A stretch of DNA of 46,311 bases from assembly GCF_003977595.1 (NCBI RefSeq), contig NZ_RYYR01000032.1, positions 1-46,311 of the forward strand. The letters run 5' to 3'. The notes beneath the pieces are model-generated. The model was not told where the DNA came from and made no database searches. It saw only the letters and a program-made list of their open reading frames with translations. Below are positions 37,678 through 46,311 of the stretch, piece by piece (position 1 is the stretch's first letter; each line of letters begins with the position of its first letter). This stretch comes from Lysinibacillus antri (GTDB lineage Bacteria; Bacillota; Bacilli; Bacillales_A; Planococcaceae). The translations under genes were made by a program, and so were the position numbers.

Positions 37678-37688
37678 GGTGAAGCGCT

Positions 37689-39440
37689 TTGGGATTTAGT
37701 AATTTACTCTTTTTATGGGCAGCAATTCTGCCAGTCATCGTCCTACTCTATTATTTTTTCCGAAAGAAATATAAAGATCAACCAATTTCTTCAACGATTT
37801 TTTGGGAAGAAGTAATGCAGGAAACAAAGGCTTCACCTTACTTAAAGCACCTTCAAAAAAACGCTCTACTCTACTTGCAATTATTAGCGCTTATTCTTTT
37901 TGTCCTCGCATTAATGAATCCATTTATTAAATCGAATCAAATGGCGGGAGAGCAATTAATCTGGATTGTAGATACTTCAGCGACAATGCTTGCGGGTAAA
38001 GAAGAATCAACGTTTGAACAACATAAAAAAGAGATGTCCGAGCTCATTTCCAATCTTAACGGACACCCGGTGACGATTATTACAACGGGTGATGAGCCAA
38101 AAACGGTTGTTCGACAAGAAACGAATGTTGCAGCCATTCAAAGCGCCATTAAAGGTTTGGAAGTAACCTATGAAGAGCAACAATTAGCAAAGGCTATTGA
38201 TGTTGCTCAAGCATTTATTGGTGATATGGCTACTTCCATCTATGTATTTACAGATTCGGTGGAGCGCGGTGAATTGCCTATTGAAAGTGAACGAATAAAG
38301 TGGGTTGTCAAAGGCGCAAGTAAGGAGCTAGAAAATGTCGCGATTACACGCTTTGCAGCAACTGCCTTTGGTGATGGCGCTCTTGCTTTAGTTCAACTAA
38401 CAAATGAGAGTAAACGAGAAAAAGGTGTTCAGCTTTCACTCCTAGATCATGAAGGTAATGAAGTGGCAAAAGAAACAATCCTGTTAAAAGCACAAGAAGA
38501 GTTTACGAAGACTTTTGAAAACTTGCCATTATCCCAAGGGTTATCAGCGAATATTCAAGTAGAAGATGATTATGAAGCAGATAATATGATGCTTGCTTTA
38601 TTGAACAATAATTTTTCACAAATTGTCGTCGATCAACAGATGCATCAACTTGTACAAAAGGGTTTTCAAGCATTAACGAGCAATGTAAAGATTGCGCCAT
38701 CTGATCAGCTGAAAAGTATGAGCAGTGAGGCGATTATCGTTACAAATCAGACAAAATTATTACAGCAGACTAGTGCGCCAATGGTTTTAATTGGTCGTGA
38801 TGATGAACTAACAAAAGAGGTAAATAATTTAGTAGATATATCAGATGATGCGTTGTTTGCGTTCAGTAGTTTAGAAGATGTTTATGTGAATGCAGTTTAT
38901 CCAGGGTTTGATCATTTTGAGACGATTGCAACCATTGGAGAAAATCCATTTATTCAACGCTCATCAAGGGGCGACATCGTAATATTAGCAGATATCCAGT
39001 CAACAGATTGGCCTCTACATCCGTCGTTTCCACTATTTTTATGGAGCTTACAAAATGAATTAGTAGAAGGAACGACGTCACTTGGTATGTTTTCACCAAA
39101 TGAAAGTCGAGCAGTATCCCTAACTTCTGGTGATTGGTCCATTTATTCGGAAGGGGATGAGTATATTGCTTCCTTTACAAATGCCAGTCAATTTAAAGCT
39201 CCTTCAAAGCCTGGTTTCTATTCTGTTCGTCTAAATGATGAACAAAAGCAGTTTATTGTGCAGCTTCCAAGCAAAGAACGTACGATTACTGAAGGAACAA
39301 GTTTTGAGCTGGGGTCCCTTGAACGTAACGGGGAAGAACAGTCGTCGAAAAAGTCTATTTTAATTTGGTTGTTAATTCCGATTTTAGTTTTACTAGTTAT
39401 TGAGTGGGAGGTGCAGAGAAGACGTGGATTTACGAATTGA
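37689..39440 (+). CDS. BatA-like VWA-domain membrane protein
   Basis: A 583-residue protein. N-terminal BatA-type membrane region with helices at about 5-24 and 58-78. A VWA domain (about 88-240) has MIDAS motif DTSAT (95-99) and FTDS. A long extracytoplasmic part and a final membrane helix near 555-577 (ILIWLLIPILVLLVIEWEV) follow. It resembles Bacteroides aerotolerance BatA/BatB architecture. TTG start with GAGGTGA that overlaps the DUF58 stop. It ends overlapping the next gene by 17 bases. Confidence 0.85.
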   Translation: MGFSNLLFLWAAILPVIVLLYYFFRKKYKDQPISSTIFWEEVMQETKASPYLKHLQKNALLYLQLLALILFVLALMNPFIKSNQMAGEQLIWIVDTSATMLAGKEESTFEQHKKEMSELISNLNGHPVTIITTGDEPKTVVRQETNVAAIQSAIKGLEVTYEEQQLAKAIDVAQAFIGDMATSIYVFTDSVERGELPIESERIKWVVKGASKELENVAITRFAATAFGDGALALVQLTNESKREKGVQLSLLDHEGNEVAKETILLKAQEEFTKTFENLPLSQGLSANIQVEDDYEADNMMLALLNNNFSQIVVDQQMHQLVQKGFQALTSNVKIAPSDQLKSMSSEAIIVTNQTKLLQQTSAPMVLIGRDDELTKEVNNLVDISDDALFAFSSLEDVYVNAVYPGFDHFETIATIGENPFIQRSSRGDIVILADIQSTDWPLHPSFPLFLWSLQNELVEGTTSLGMFSPNESRAVSLTSGDWSIYSEGDEYIASFTNASQFKAPSKPGFYSVRLNDEQKQFIVQLPSKERTITEGTSFELGSLERNGEEQSSKKSILIWLLIPILVLLVIEWEVQRRRGFTN

Positions 39441-42021
39441 TATCCCACTCGCGTTATTACTACTCATTCCTGTAATTGGCTATTTCATTTGGACCTGGTG
39501 GCATCATCGTCATCAGTTGAAAAAAAGCCAGTTCGTTGTTTTTGCTATTCGAATTGTCAGCGTTGTCTTACTAATATTTGCAATGGCTTCTCCGTACTTC
39601 TTATTACCAGTGAAAGAGGAGCAAGTAGTTTATCTTATCGACCGTTCAGCAAGTGTTGAGGGAACGGAAGAGCAAACTTTAGCATTTATCGAAGAAAGTT
39701 TACAAGCGAAAAAAGAGACCCATGAAGTCGGGATCTATTCCTTTGCTTCCAATTTACAAACAGAGTCGATGTTAAGTAACTCGCTAGAACAAGTCCCAAA
39801 GTTAAGTGACTTAACAAATAGAGATAATACAAATATTGCGCAAGCCCTTCAACTAACAACGGGTATCGTGGATCGTGAAAAGGCAACTCGTATTGTCCTT
39901 TTTTCGGATGGTATTGAGACAAAGGGTGAAGTGTCAGAACAGCTAACGAAATTGGTCGGGTCCAATGTATCGGTGGATGTCGTTACTTTAAGTAAAGATG
40001 TGAAAGCAGATATATCGATTCAAAGTTTTACAACTCCGCAAGTAGCCTTTGAAGGGGAACAGCAACAACTCGTAACGGAAGTTGAAGCAACGACGGCAAC
40101 GACTGGAGAGCTATTTTTATATGAAAATGATCAACTAATCCATAAAGAAACTGTTCAACTAGAAGAAGGAACGAATGTATTTACGTACCGTCATATTGGG
40201 AAGTCTGAAGGATTAGTGAAATATGAAGCATTAGTCCAAGTGGGTGAGGACGCCATCTTACAAAATAACAAATTAACGAGTGTAACGATGGTTCAAAGCT
40301 CCCCACGTCTACTAATTGTAAGTGATCGAGAAGAAGGTTCTCCGATTGCAGCTGCACTAGGACCAAATTCAATCGCCTACGATGTGAAGTCTTCGAGTGA
40401 AATCCCAAGCTCGCTTTCTAGTTATTTACACTACAATGCCATTATTTTTGATAATATTCCGGGGCATTTAGTCGGTGAAGAGAAAATGGGGATCATTGAA
40501 CAAGCAGTAAAAAACTTTGGTGTTGGGTTTATGATGGTTGGTGGTGAAAATAGTTTTGGTTTAGGAGGCTATTTTAAAACGCCAATTGAACAATTGCTCC
40601 CAGTAGAAATGGAAGTAAAGGGCAAACAACAACTACCTTCCTTAGGTTTAGTCATTGTACTAGACCGCTCCGGAAGTATGATGGGTCCTAAAATTGAACT
40701 TGCCAAAGAAGCGGCTGCTCGTTCAGTGGAGTTGCTACGTAATGGAGACACCCTTGGATTTATCGCCTTTGATGATCGTCCATGGGAAGTCATTGAAACG
40801 GCACCTCTAACGGATAAAGAAGAAGCGGTGAATACGATTTTATCGATTGCTCCAGGAGGCGGTACAGAAATATTCTCATCTCTTGCCTTGGCGTTTGAAA
40901 ATTTAGCTGACCAAAAACTTCAAAGAAAACATATTATCTTGCTGACAGATGGACAATCTTATTCTGCGGGTAGTTATGAAGAGTTAATTGAAGATGGCAA
41001 AGGAAATAATATTACATTATCAACGGTTGCCATTGGTACAGATGCTGATGCCAATTTACTTGAAAGTTTAAGTGAGATGGGTAGCGGGCGTTTTTATAGT
41101 GTAGTGGATGAAACAACAATTCCGTCCATTCTTTCCCGGGAAACGGCCATGATTTCACGTACGTATATTGAGGATAATCCGTTTTATCCGACAATTTACA
41201 ATGCGCAAGGGTGGAATGCATTATTTGCAGAGGGCGTTCCTCAAATGAATGCGTATATCGGAACGACAGCGAAGCAAACAGCCATGGTGGTTGCAGAGAG
41301 CGAAAAGGAAGACCCAGTGTTGGCAGAGTGGCAGTACGGTTTAGGGAGAACAATTGCGTTTACTTCTGACTCTACTGGTGCTTGGACAGGTGATTGGGCA
41401 AGATGGAGTGAGTGGTCAAACTTTTGGCAAACAGCAATTTCTAAAATGCTCCCAACCTACAATGATATTGTCTACGATATTAAACAAAACGCAGACGGTT
41501 CATTCACTATTACAGATCCAACAAATCAAGCCGCCTTTTTAGATGTAGCAGTGGTGGATGAGCTTGGAGAAGAATTAGATGTGCAGGTTGAACCCGTTTC
41601 AGCTAGTCAGGTTCGGGTTATGGTCGATGCCAATCCAGGACTTGTATTTTTCAGAATTTCAAAAGATGATGAATCTATTTATCAAGCAGGGTTAACCATT
41701 CCTTATAGCGCGGAATATGAATTACACCTACCCAATGAAGCAATGCTTACACAAATTGCAGAAAAAACGGGTGGCAAAGTATTAGAAGAGCCTGAAGATG
41801 TATTTCGAGAATTTACAGTAAAAGGTGCAGAACGGCAAAGTATAACAACTTGGCTGGTTCTTGCAAGTATGTTGCTGTTCTTTATTGACATCACATTGAG
41901 AAGGTTCGGCTGGGGCTTCTTACAAGTAGTTAGGAAGTCCAAAAAAGGTGTAACGGAAAAACCAGTTGCTGAAGAAGAAACCAATGTGGCGCAAATTCTA
42001 AAAGGAATGAAAAAGAGATAA
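39424..42021 (+). CDS. Membrane protein with two VWA domains and a GATase1-like domain
   Basis: An 865-residue protein, last of the operon. Two membrane helices near the start (about 5-24, 38-62). VWA domain 1 has DRSAS (73-77) and LFSDG. An intermediate Ig-like part leads to a class I glutamine-amidotransferase-like segment (about 290-400, MMVGGENSFGLGGY) without a Cys nucleophile that I can place. VWA domain 2 has perfect MIDAS DRSGS (414-418) and LLTDG. Then a long C-terminal region, a membrane helix near 805-825 (TTWLVLASMLLFFIDITL) and a basic cytoplasmic tail. The GTG at 39424 (VDLRIDIPLALL) with GGGAGG upstream is preferred over 39400. Confidence 0.85.
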   Translation: MDLRIDIPLALLLLIPVIGYFIWTWWHHRHQLKKSQFVVFAIRIVSVVLLIFAMASPYFLLPVKEEQVVYLIDRSASVEGTEEQTLAFIEESLQAKKETHEVGIYSFASNLQTESMLSNSLEQVPKLSDLTNRDNTNIAQALQLTTGIVDREKATRIVLFSDGIETKGEVSEQLTKLVGSNVSVDVVTLSKDVKADISIQSFTTPQVAFEGEQQQLVTEVEATTATTGELFLYENDQLIHKETVQLEEGTNVFTYRHIGKSEGLVKYEALVQVGEDAILQNNKLTSVTMVQSSPRLLIVSDREEGSPIAAALGPNSIAYDVKSSSEIPSSLSSYLHYNAIIFDNIPGHLVGEEKMGIIEQAVKNFGVGFMMVGGENSFGLGGYFKTPIEQLLPVEMEVKGKQQLPSLGLVIVLDRSGSMMGPKIELAKEAAARSVELLRNGDTLGFIAFDDRPWEVIETAPLTDKEEAVNTILSIAPGGGTEIFSSLALAFENLADQKLQRKHIILLTDGQSYSAGSYEELIEDGKGNNITLSTVAIGTDADANLLESLSEMGSGRFYSVVDETTIPSILSRETAMISRTYIEDNPFYPTIYNAQGWNALFAEGVPQMNAYIGTTAKQTAMVVAESEKEDPVLAEWQYGLGRTIAFTSDSTGAWTGDWARWSEWSNFWQTAISKMLPTYNDIVYDIKQNADGSFTITDPTNQAAFLDVAVVDELGEELDVQVEPVSASQVRVMVDANPGLVFFRISKDDESIYQAGLTIPYSAEYELHLPNEAMLTQIAEKTGGKVLEEPEDVFREFTVKGAERQSITTWLVLASMLLFFIDITLRRFGWGFLQVVRKSKKGVTEKPVAEEETNVAQILKGMKKR

Positions 42022-42027
42022 ACATTT

Positions 42028-42066
42028 GGAGAGTCGGTTCAATTGAAACAGGCTCTCCTTTATATT
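42028..42066 (+). terminator. Terminator of the VWA operon
   Basis: GGAGAG...CTCTCC hairpin followed by TTTATATTT, first good terminator after the eight genes. Confidence 0.75.
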
Positions 42067-42212
42067 TGGCATAAATTTACATAATACATAACTGAAATTA
42101 GATGCAAAAAGTATTCTTTATTCATTTAATTATAGTTAAGTCGTACCATCACTTCGGTAATTCCAAAATTCTTCTTTTTTGTGTGACCAATTTTTCTTAC
42201 AATGGGAAAAGC

Positions 42213-42233
42213 TATAATGACTTATGCTATAAT
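42213..42233 (+). promoter_or_regulatory. dnaX promoter region with tandem -10 boxes
   Basis: GCTATAAT occurs twice, 15 bases apart: TATAAT at 42213-42218 and at 42228-42233. The second is preceded by TG (TGCTATAAT), an extended -10. No clear -35. Confidence 0.55.
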
Positions 42234-42274
42234 AAAAGTTACTAACAGTACGAAACTAGAAGGGGAGGAAAAAG

Positions 42275-44044
42275 TTGACGTACCAAGCATTTTACCGTGT
42301 GTACAGACCGCAAAGTTTTCGCGAAATGTCTGGTCAAACACATGTAAAAAGAACGCTTCAAAATGCTCTCCTAGCAAATAAAACAACGCATGCGTACTTG
42401 TTCTCTGGCCCTCGCGGAACCGGGAAAACGAGTACGGCGAAAATTTTTGCTAAAGCATTAAACTGCGAACAAGCTCCGACAAATGAACCGTGTAATGAAT
42501 GTCCAACTTGCCAAAGCATTACAGAAGGCTCACATCCAGATGTCATTGAATTTGATGCGGCATCCAACTCTCGTGTGGAAGAAATGCGCGATATTATTGA
42601 AAAAGTAAGATTTGCACCGGCAGACGCTCGTTTTAAAGTGTATATTATCGATGAAGTGCATATGCTTTCAACAAGTGCTTTTAACGCTTTATTAAAAACG
42701 TTAGAAGAGCCACCACCTCATGCAGTTTTTATTCTAGCTACGACAGAGCCTCATAAACTACCAGCAACAATTATTTCGCGTTGTCAGCGGTTTGACTTTA
42801 AACGCCTTTCATCAACAGATATTTTTGAACGAATGAAAGTTATTTTAGAAGATATTAATTTGCCGTATGAGGACCAAGCATTAAAAGTCATCGCACAAGC
42901 TGCTGCCGGGGGAATGCGTGATGCATTAAGTTTATTAGATCAAGTGGTATCCTTCAGTGGAGAAACACTAACACTTGATAATGCATTGCTTGTCAGCGGT
43001 TCGATTAGTCAGGATGTATTTTATGATGTGGTGCAAGCATTAAAAAATAAAGAGATTGCACAAATACTAAATTCAATTGAAGAATTAATTGCAGATGGAA
43101 AAGACCCGCTTCGACTAGCAGAAGATTTAATTACATTTTTCCGAGACTTGCTGCTCTTACAAACGAGTAGTGATCTGGTGGAGTTGTTAGAGCTCGTAAC
43201 GCCAGAAGAAAAATTTGTTGCACTATCCCATGAATTTAGCGCCGATACACTTTATGGATATATCGATATACTAGCTAAGACACAACAAGAAATGCGCTTT
43301 TCCCATCATACAAAAATCTATTTAGAAACAGCCCTTTTAAAAATGGTGCAAGTACCAAATAGTGGCGCGGTTACAACAGGAGTAGCTGGTCATGTCGATC
43401 CTGGGTTAAACGATAAAGTTATTCAGCTTGAAAAACTCGTTCAACAGTTATCACAACAGCTTGCAAACGGGGCTCAATTAGGAAATACGGCAATGCCGCA
43501 AAAAGAGGCTCCTCGTCCACGAGTGAAAACTCAAGGTGGTGGGTATCAGGCTCCTGCAGGACGAATTCGTGAAGTATTGAAGGGTGCTACAAAGCAAGAT
43601 ATTCAAAAAATAAAAAGTGCATGGGCGGAGAGTTTAGGCCAACTGCAAAAATCACAAGCAGCCTTGTTAGCAGAAGCTGAACCTGTTGCGGCTTCTGATA
43701 GTGCATTTGTGGTAAAATTCAAGTATGATATTCATTGTCAAATGGTTGCAGAAAACAGAGAATTTACACATCTATTTTCTCAAATTCTTTCACAGAAGAC
43801 TGGAACATTATATGAAGTATTATGTATTCCAGAAACTCAGTGGGTAACATTGCGTGAAAACTTCATTAAAGAAAATGGTTTAAATCAGAAAAAGGAACAC
43901 ACTGATGAGGGAACATTGGTTCAGGAAACAGTTCACGAACAACCATTTATTGAAGATACGTATGAAATCGCTTCTGAAGATCCATTAATTACAGAGGCTG
44001 AGAAAATGTTTGGAAAAGATTTTGTTGAGGTTGTGGATGAGTAA
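42275..44044 (+). CDS. dnaX: DNA polymerase III subunits gamma/tau
   Basis: Clamp-loader ATPase and replisome organiser, 589 residues. Walker A GPRGTGKT (45-52), zinc cysteines 64, 73, 76 and 79, DEVH (126-129), arginine-finger motif SRC (168-170). The gamma part extends to about 370; a Gln/Pro-rich linker and the tau-specific C-terminal part (about 420-530) follow. TTG start, 6 bases after GGGGAGG. The gene follows the scr side of the region, as in B. subtilis, with the VWA operon inserted between. Upstream of ebfC. Confidence 0.97.
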   Translation: MTYQAFYRVYRPQSFREMSGQTHVKRTLQNALLANKTTHAYLFSGPRGTGKTSTAKIFAKALNCEQAPTNEPCNECPTCQSITEGSHPDVIEFDAASNSRVEEMRDIIEKVRFAPADARFKVYIIDEVHMLSTSAFNALLKTLEEPPPHAVFILATTEPHKLPATIISRCQRFDFKRLSSTDIFERMKVILEDINLPYEDQALKVIAQAAAGGMRDALSLLDQVVSFSGETLTLDNALLVSGSISQDVFYDVVQALKNKEIAQILNSIEELIADGKDPLRLAEDLITFFRDLLLLQTSSDLVELLELVTPEEKFVALSHEFSADTLYGYIDILAKTQQEMRFSHHTKIYLETALLKMVQVPNSGAVTTGVAGHVDPGLNDKVIQLEKLVQQLSQQLANGAQLGNTAMPQKEAPRPRVKTQGGGYQAPAGRIREVLKGATKQDIQKIKSAWAESLGQLQKSQAALLAEAEPVAASDSAFVVKFKYDIHCQMVAENREFTHLFSQILSQKTGTLYEVLCIPETQWVTLRENFIKENGLNQKKEHTDEGTLVQETVHEQPFIEDTYEIASEDPLITEAEKMFGKDFVEVVDE

Positions 44045-44095
44045 AAAACTCGAAAACCATCAATTATTAATTTAAATATGAGGAGGAACTAACTA

Positions 44096-44410
44096 ATGCG
44101 TGGTATGGGTAATATGCAAGGTATGATGAAAAAAATGCAAAAAATGCAAAAAGAAATGGTGCAAGCACAAGAGGAATTAAATGCAAAAGAATTCGAAGGT
44201 GCTGCTGGCGGTGGAATGGTAAAAATCACATTAAATGGCCAACGTGAAGTATTAAAAGTTAACTTAGATCCATCTGTAGTAGATCCGGATGATGTAGAAA
44301 TGTTAGAAGATTTGCTTGTTGTTGCAACAAACGAAGCTTTAAAGAAAGTAGAAGAAACAACAAATTCAACAATGGGTAAATTCACTCAAGGATTAAACCT
44401 TCCATTCTAG
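44096..44410 (+). CDS. ebfC: Nucleoid-associated protein EbfC/YaaK
   Basis: A 104-residue YbaB/EbfC family DNA-binding protein that forms tweezer-like dimers. Met/Lys-rich first helix ([20 protein letters not shown]), then [20 protein letters not shown] and [26 protein letters not shown]. It lies 51 bases after dnaX and just before recR, the conserved trio. Confidence 0.95.
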   Translation: MRGMGNMQGMMKKMQKMQKEMVQAQEELNAKEFEGAAGGGMVKITLNGQREVLKVNLDPSVVDPDDVEMLEDLLVVATNEALKKVEETTNSTMGKFTQGLNLPF

Positions 44411-44421
44411 GAGGATAAACA

Positions 44422-45018
44422 ATGTACTACCCTGAACCAATATCAAAGCTAATCGATAGCTTTATGAAATTGCCAGGTATCGGCCCGAAAACTGCGGCTC
44501 GACTGGCATTTTTCGTTTTAACAATGAAGGAAGACACTGTACTATCTTTTGCAAAGGCACTAGTCGATGCAAAACGAAATTTAATGTATTGCTCCGTTTG
44601 TGGGCATATTACAGATGTGGACCCTTGTCAAATTTGTTCTGATAAGCAACGTGATAACTCCATTATCTGTGTTGTGCAAGATCCGAAAGATGTAATTGCA
44701 ATGGAAAAGATGCGTGACTATCATGGACTGTATCATGTACTACATGGAGCCATTTCACCAATGGATGGTGTAGGACCAGAAGATATTAACGTATCCTCAT
44801 TATTAACGCGATTACAAGATGAACAAGTTCAAGAACTAATCTTAGCGACGAACCCAACCATCGAAGGGGAAGCAACAGCAATGTATATTTCACGTCTTGT
44901 AAAGCCATCAGGTATCCGTACAACAAGAATTGCCCATGGTTTACCTGTTGGAGGCGATTTAGAATATGCGGATGAAGTGACGTTATCAAAGGCAATTGAA
45001 GGAAGACGCGAACTATAA
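44422..45018 (+). CDS. recR: Recombination mediator RecR
   Basis: A 198-residue DNA repair protein acting with RecF and RecO in loading RecA at gaps. Helix-hairpin-helix [13 protein letters not shown] (18-30), C4 zinc finger (Cys57, 60, 69, 72), TOPRIM domain (about 80-175, [25 protein letters not shown]) and final [27 protein letters not shown]. It follows ebfC by 11 bases. Confidence 0.97.
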   Translation: MYYPEPISKLIDSFMKLPGIGPKTAARLAFFVLTMKEDTVLSFAKALVDAKRNLMYCSVCGHITDVDPCQICSDKQRDNSIICVVQDPKDVIAMEKMRDYHGLYHVLHGAISPMDGVGPEDINVSSLLTRLQDEQVQELILATNPTIEGEATAMYISRLVKPSGIRTTRIAHGLPVGGDLEYADEVTLSKAIEGRREL

Positions 45019-45082
45019 TGAAGTGAAAATCTTTGAACTTGAACAAATACGTAGCTATAGTGGCTAGCTGCTCGAAAACTGT

Positions 45083-45114
45083 AACTTCCACAAGACATAT
45101 TTAAAAGTGGAGTT
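45083..45114 (+). terminator. Weak hairpin after recR
   Basis: AACTTCCAC / GTGGAGTT pair around a 15-base loop; no strong T tract follows, so termination is uncertain. Confidence 0.35.
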
Positions 45115-45184
45115 GTTAAGTTAAGTTTTTGCAGGGCTGCTTACGCTTTTTTGATTCGGAACCAAACAAAGTGAGTGTCGTTAT

Positions 45185-45400
45185 ATGATTTTTAGACGAA
45201 AAGGTAAGTTGAAGAAAGAATACGATGAAAAGTTAGTTCGTCTTATAAAAGAGACAAAAGATGATTGGAATAATGCGAGGGTAATTGAAGACCTTTTAGA
45301 TGACTATGACTTAGACGTCATTGCACGTCGCCAAATAGCTGAAAGTATACACTTTTACTTATTTAAAGAAGCACGAATCCGAAAAATAATTCTTAAATGA
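45185..45400 (+). CDS. yaaL: YaaL-like DUF2508 protein
   Basis: A 71-residue charged protein (MIFRRKGKLKKEYDEKLVRL...), the DUF2508 member that lies between recR and bofA in Bacillus. Helical, probably DNA- or protein-binding, function unknown. RBS is weak (AAAGTGAG). Identity rests on position and the start sequence. Confidence 0.85.
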   Translation: MIFRRKGKLKKEYDEKLVRLIKETKDDWNNARVIEDLLDDYDLDVIARRQIAESIHFYLFKEARIRKIILK

Positions 45401-45468
45401 ATATACTAAGAGTAGCTGCAAACGCATATCTTCCTTATGAATGCATTAATTTGGGGGAGATATGATTG

Positions 45469-45735
45469 ATGACATATGTTGTGATCGGAACTGTTTGCGT
45501 GCTACTCTTTTTTGGTGTCTTAATAGGAAGGAAAGTTGGCTTTGGTGTAATGTTTGAAAAGTTAGCATTGCTTTGGTTTAAGCTAGCATGCTCTTTTGCA
45601 CTGTTATACATAGCCCATATTATTGTGGATGGATATGATATCGTAGTGCCAGTGAACTTATTTTCAGCGCTAACAATTACGATTCTAGGTTTACCAGGTA
45701 TATTATGTATCGGGGTTTTAACAGTTTTTCAATAA
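45469..45735 (+). CDS. bofA: Sigma-K factor processing regulatory protein BofA
   Basis: An 88-residue integral membrane protein that holds the SpoIVFB protease inactive with SpoIVFA in the mother-cell membrane until the forespore signal arrives. Two hydrophobic helices (about 3-20 and 30-55), then PVNLFSALTITILGLPGI. B. subtilis BofA is 87 residues. ATG 45469 with GGGGGA upstream; the TTG directly before it is less likely. Confirms a spore-forming host. Confidence 0.93.
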   Translation: MTYVVIGTVCVLLFFGVLIGRKVGFGVMFEKLALLWFKLACSFALLYIAHIIVDGYDIVVPVNLFSALTITILGLPGILCIGVLTVFQ

Positions 45736-45910
45736 TCTATTATAAAATTTGTTGCTTTATTTTTTAGAAGGTGGTATAGTTATTAACGCTGCTTCGACAG
45801 TATCAAAAAAATACTTTTATCATCAGATTTATGTTGATGCTCATTATCTTATGTTAGTACAATGGATAAGCTATCGGAGTAAAAAACAGCTTTGATCATA
45901 ACAAAAGTAG

Positions 45911-45940
45911 TTGACATAATAATGGTATAGGTGATATACT
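45911..45940 (+). promoter_or_regulatory. rrn promoter P1
   Basis: TTGACA (45911-45916), 18 bases, TATACT (45935-45940). Confidence 0.8.
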
Positions 45941-45972
45941 ATAAAAGTTGCACAAGAGATTGTGAAAAAGTG

Positions 45973-46001
45973 TTGACAACAGATTGTTATAGTGATATAG
46001 T
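45973..46001 (+). promoter_or_regulatory. rrn promoter P2
   Basis: TTGACA (45973-45978), 17 bases, TATAGT (45996-46001), the downstream of two tandem rRNA promoters as usual for Bacillus. Confidence 0.85.
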
Positions 46002-46140
46002 AATTTTTGTAACAATAAATGAACTTTGAAAACTGAACAACAAAACGTTAATGAAATAAAGTTTCTCATTAAGTTGAGAAACACAATTTGGACATCATAA
46101 TTGATGCCAGCAAGAAATTTGAGCTAATCAAATTTTCTCT

Positions 46141-46311
46141 TTTATGGAGAGTTTGATCCTGGCTCAGGACGAACGCTGGCGGCGTGCCTAATACATGCAA
46201 GTCGAGCGGACCTTAAGGAGCTTGCTCCTAAAGGTTAGCGGCGGACGGGTGAGTAACACGTGGGCAACCTGCCCTATAGTTGGGGATAACTCCGGGAAAC
46301 CGGAGCTAATA
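46141..46311 (+). rRNA. 16S ribosomal RNA, 5' end (partial)
   Basis: Begins TTTATGGAGAGTTTGATCCT, GGCTCAGGACGAACGCTGGC, the universal 16S 5' sequence, followed by variable region V1. Continues past the right edge. Confidence 0.97.

Larger units (their letters stand above)
45736..46140 (+). promoter_or_regulatory. rRNA operon promoter and leader region
   Basis: About 405 bases without a gene, holding the tandem rrn promoters (separate entries) and the leader. A boxA-like antitermination element TTGAAAACTGAACAA lies near 46025-46045. I see nothing coding. Confidence 0.75.

Noticed and set aside
42275..44044. Programmed frameshift in dnaX producing gamma, as in E. coli
   Set aside because: I did not find a convincing slippery A-run with a stimulating hairpin at the gamma/tau boundary; Bacillus dnaX is not known to need one.

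Overview
The window is a low-GC Gram-positive chromosome segment from an endospore-forming member of the Bacillales. Gene content and order (rrn end, guaB, dacA, serS, dck/dgk, tadA, scr, dnaX, ebfC, recR, yaaL, bofA, rrn start) match the origin-proximal region of Bacillus. Protein sequences and the inserted genes suggest the Lysinibacillus/Solibacillus/Viridibacillus side of the family. That placement is an inference from recognisable proteins, since no database was searched. The segment is bounded on the left by the 3' end of a 23S gene plus a 5S gene, and on the right by the promoters and first bases of a 16S gene in the same orientation.

Layout. 1-8.9 kb: rRNA tail, guaB (GMP synthesis), dacA (PBP5), a sporulation-type asparagine synthetase (asnO), a convergent MocR/GntR regulator with a perfect 11-bp inverted repeat at its promoter, and a serine T-box in front of serS. 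The pdxS-pdxT pair that sits between dacA and serS in B. subtilis is absent. 8.9-14.2 kb: a long gap with two orphan terminators, two small zinc proteins, an AtoE-type short-chain fatty acid transporter, a decayed SDR dehydrogenase and the scoAB CoA-transferase. 14.2-15.7 kb: a CotW-like and two CotX-family spore coat genes; one carries a RanBP2-like zinc finger. 15.9-20 kb: patA, tadA with a small partner, and dgk-dck. 20-21.7 kb: an ECF sigma factor and its probable membrane anti-sigma factor. 21.7-28.3 kb: assorted housekeeping genes, then a GlnK/GlnL-like two-component system facing a glutamate-family symporter, with a GlnL-type direct repeat in front of the symporter. 28.3-29 kb: tRNA-Ser(UGA) and the large SRP RNA.

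30.1-42.0 kb is the main accessory block. It is an eight-gene, tightly packed operon encoding an 800-residue exported membrane protein, an ABC ATPase and its permease, a coiled-coil membrane protein with a Gly/Ser/Gln linker, a MoxR AAA+ ATPase, a DUF58 protein, a BatA-like VWA protein, and a membrane protein with two VWA domains around a glutamine-amidotransferase-like domain. A sequence matching an ECF (SigW-type) promoter, TGGAAC-N16-CGTA, lies just upstream. I infer an envelope maintenance or stress machine resembling a merger of Gld-type ABC and Bat/MoxR modules. It is the best candidate here for an undescribed system. 42.2-46.3 kb returns to the conserved dnaX-ebfC-recR-yaaL-bofA block and the tandem promoters of the next rRNA operon.
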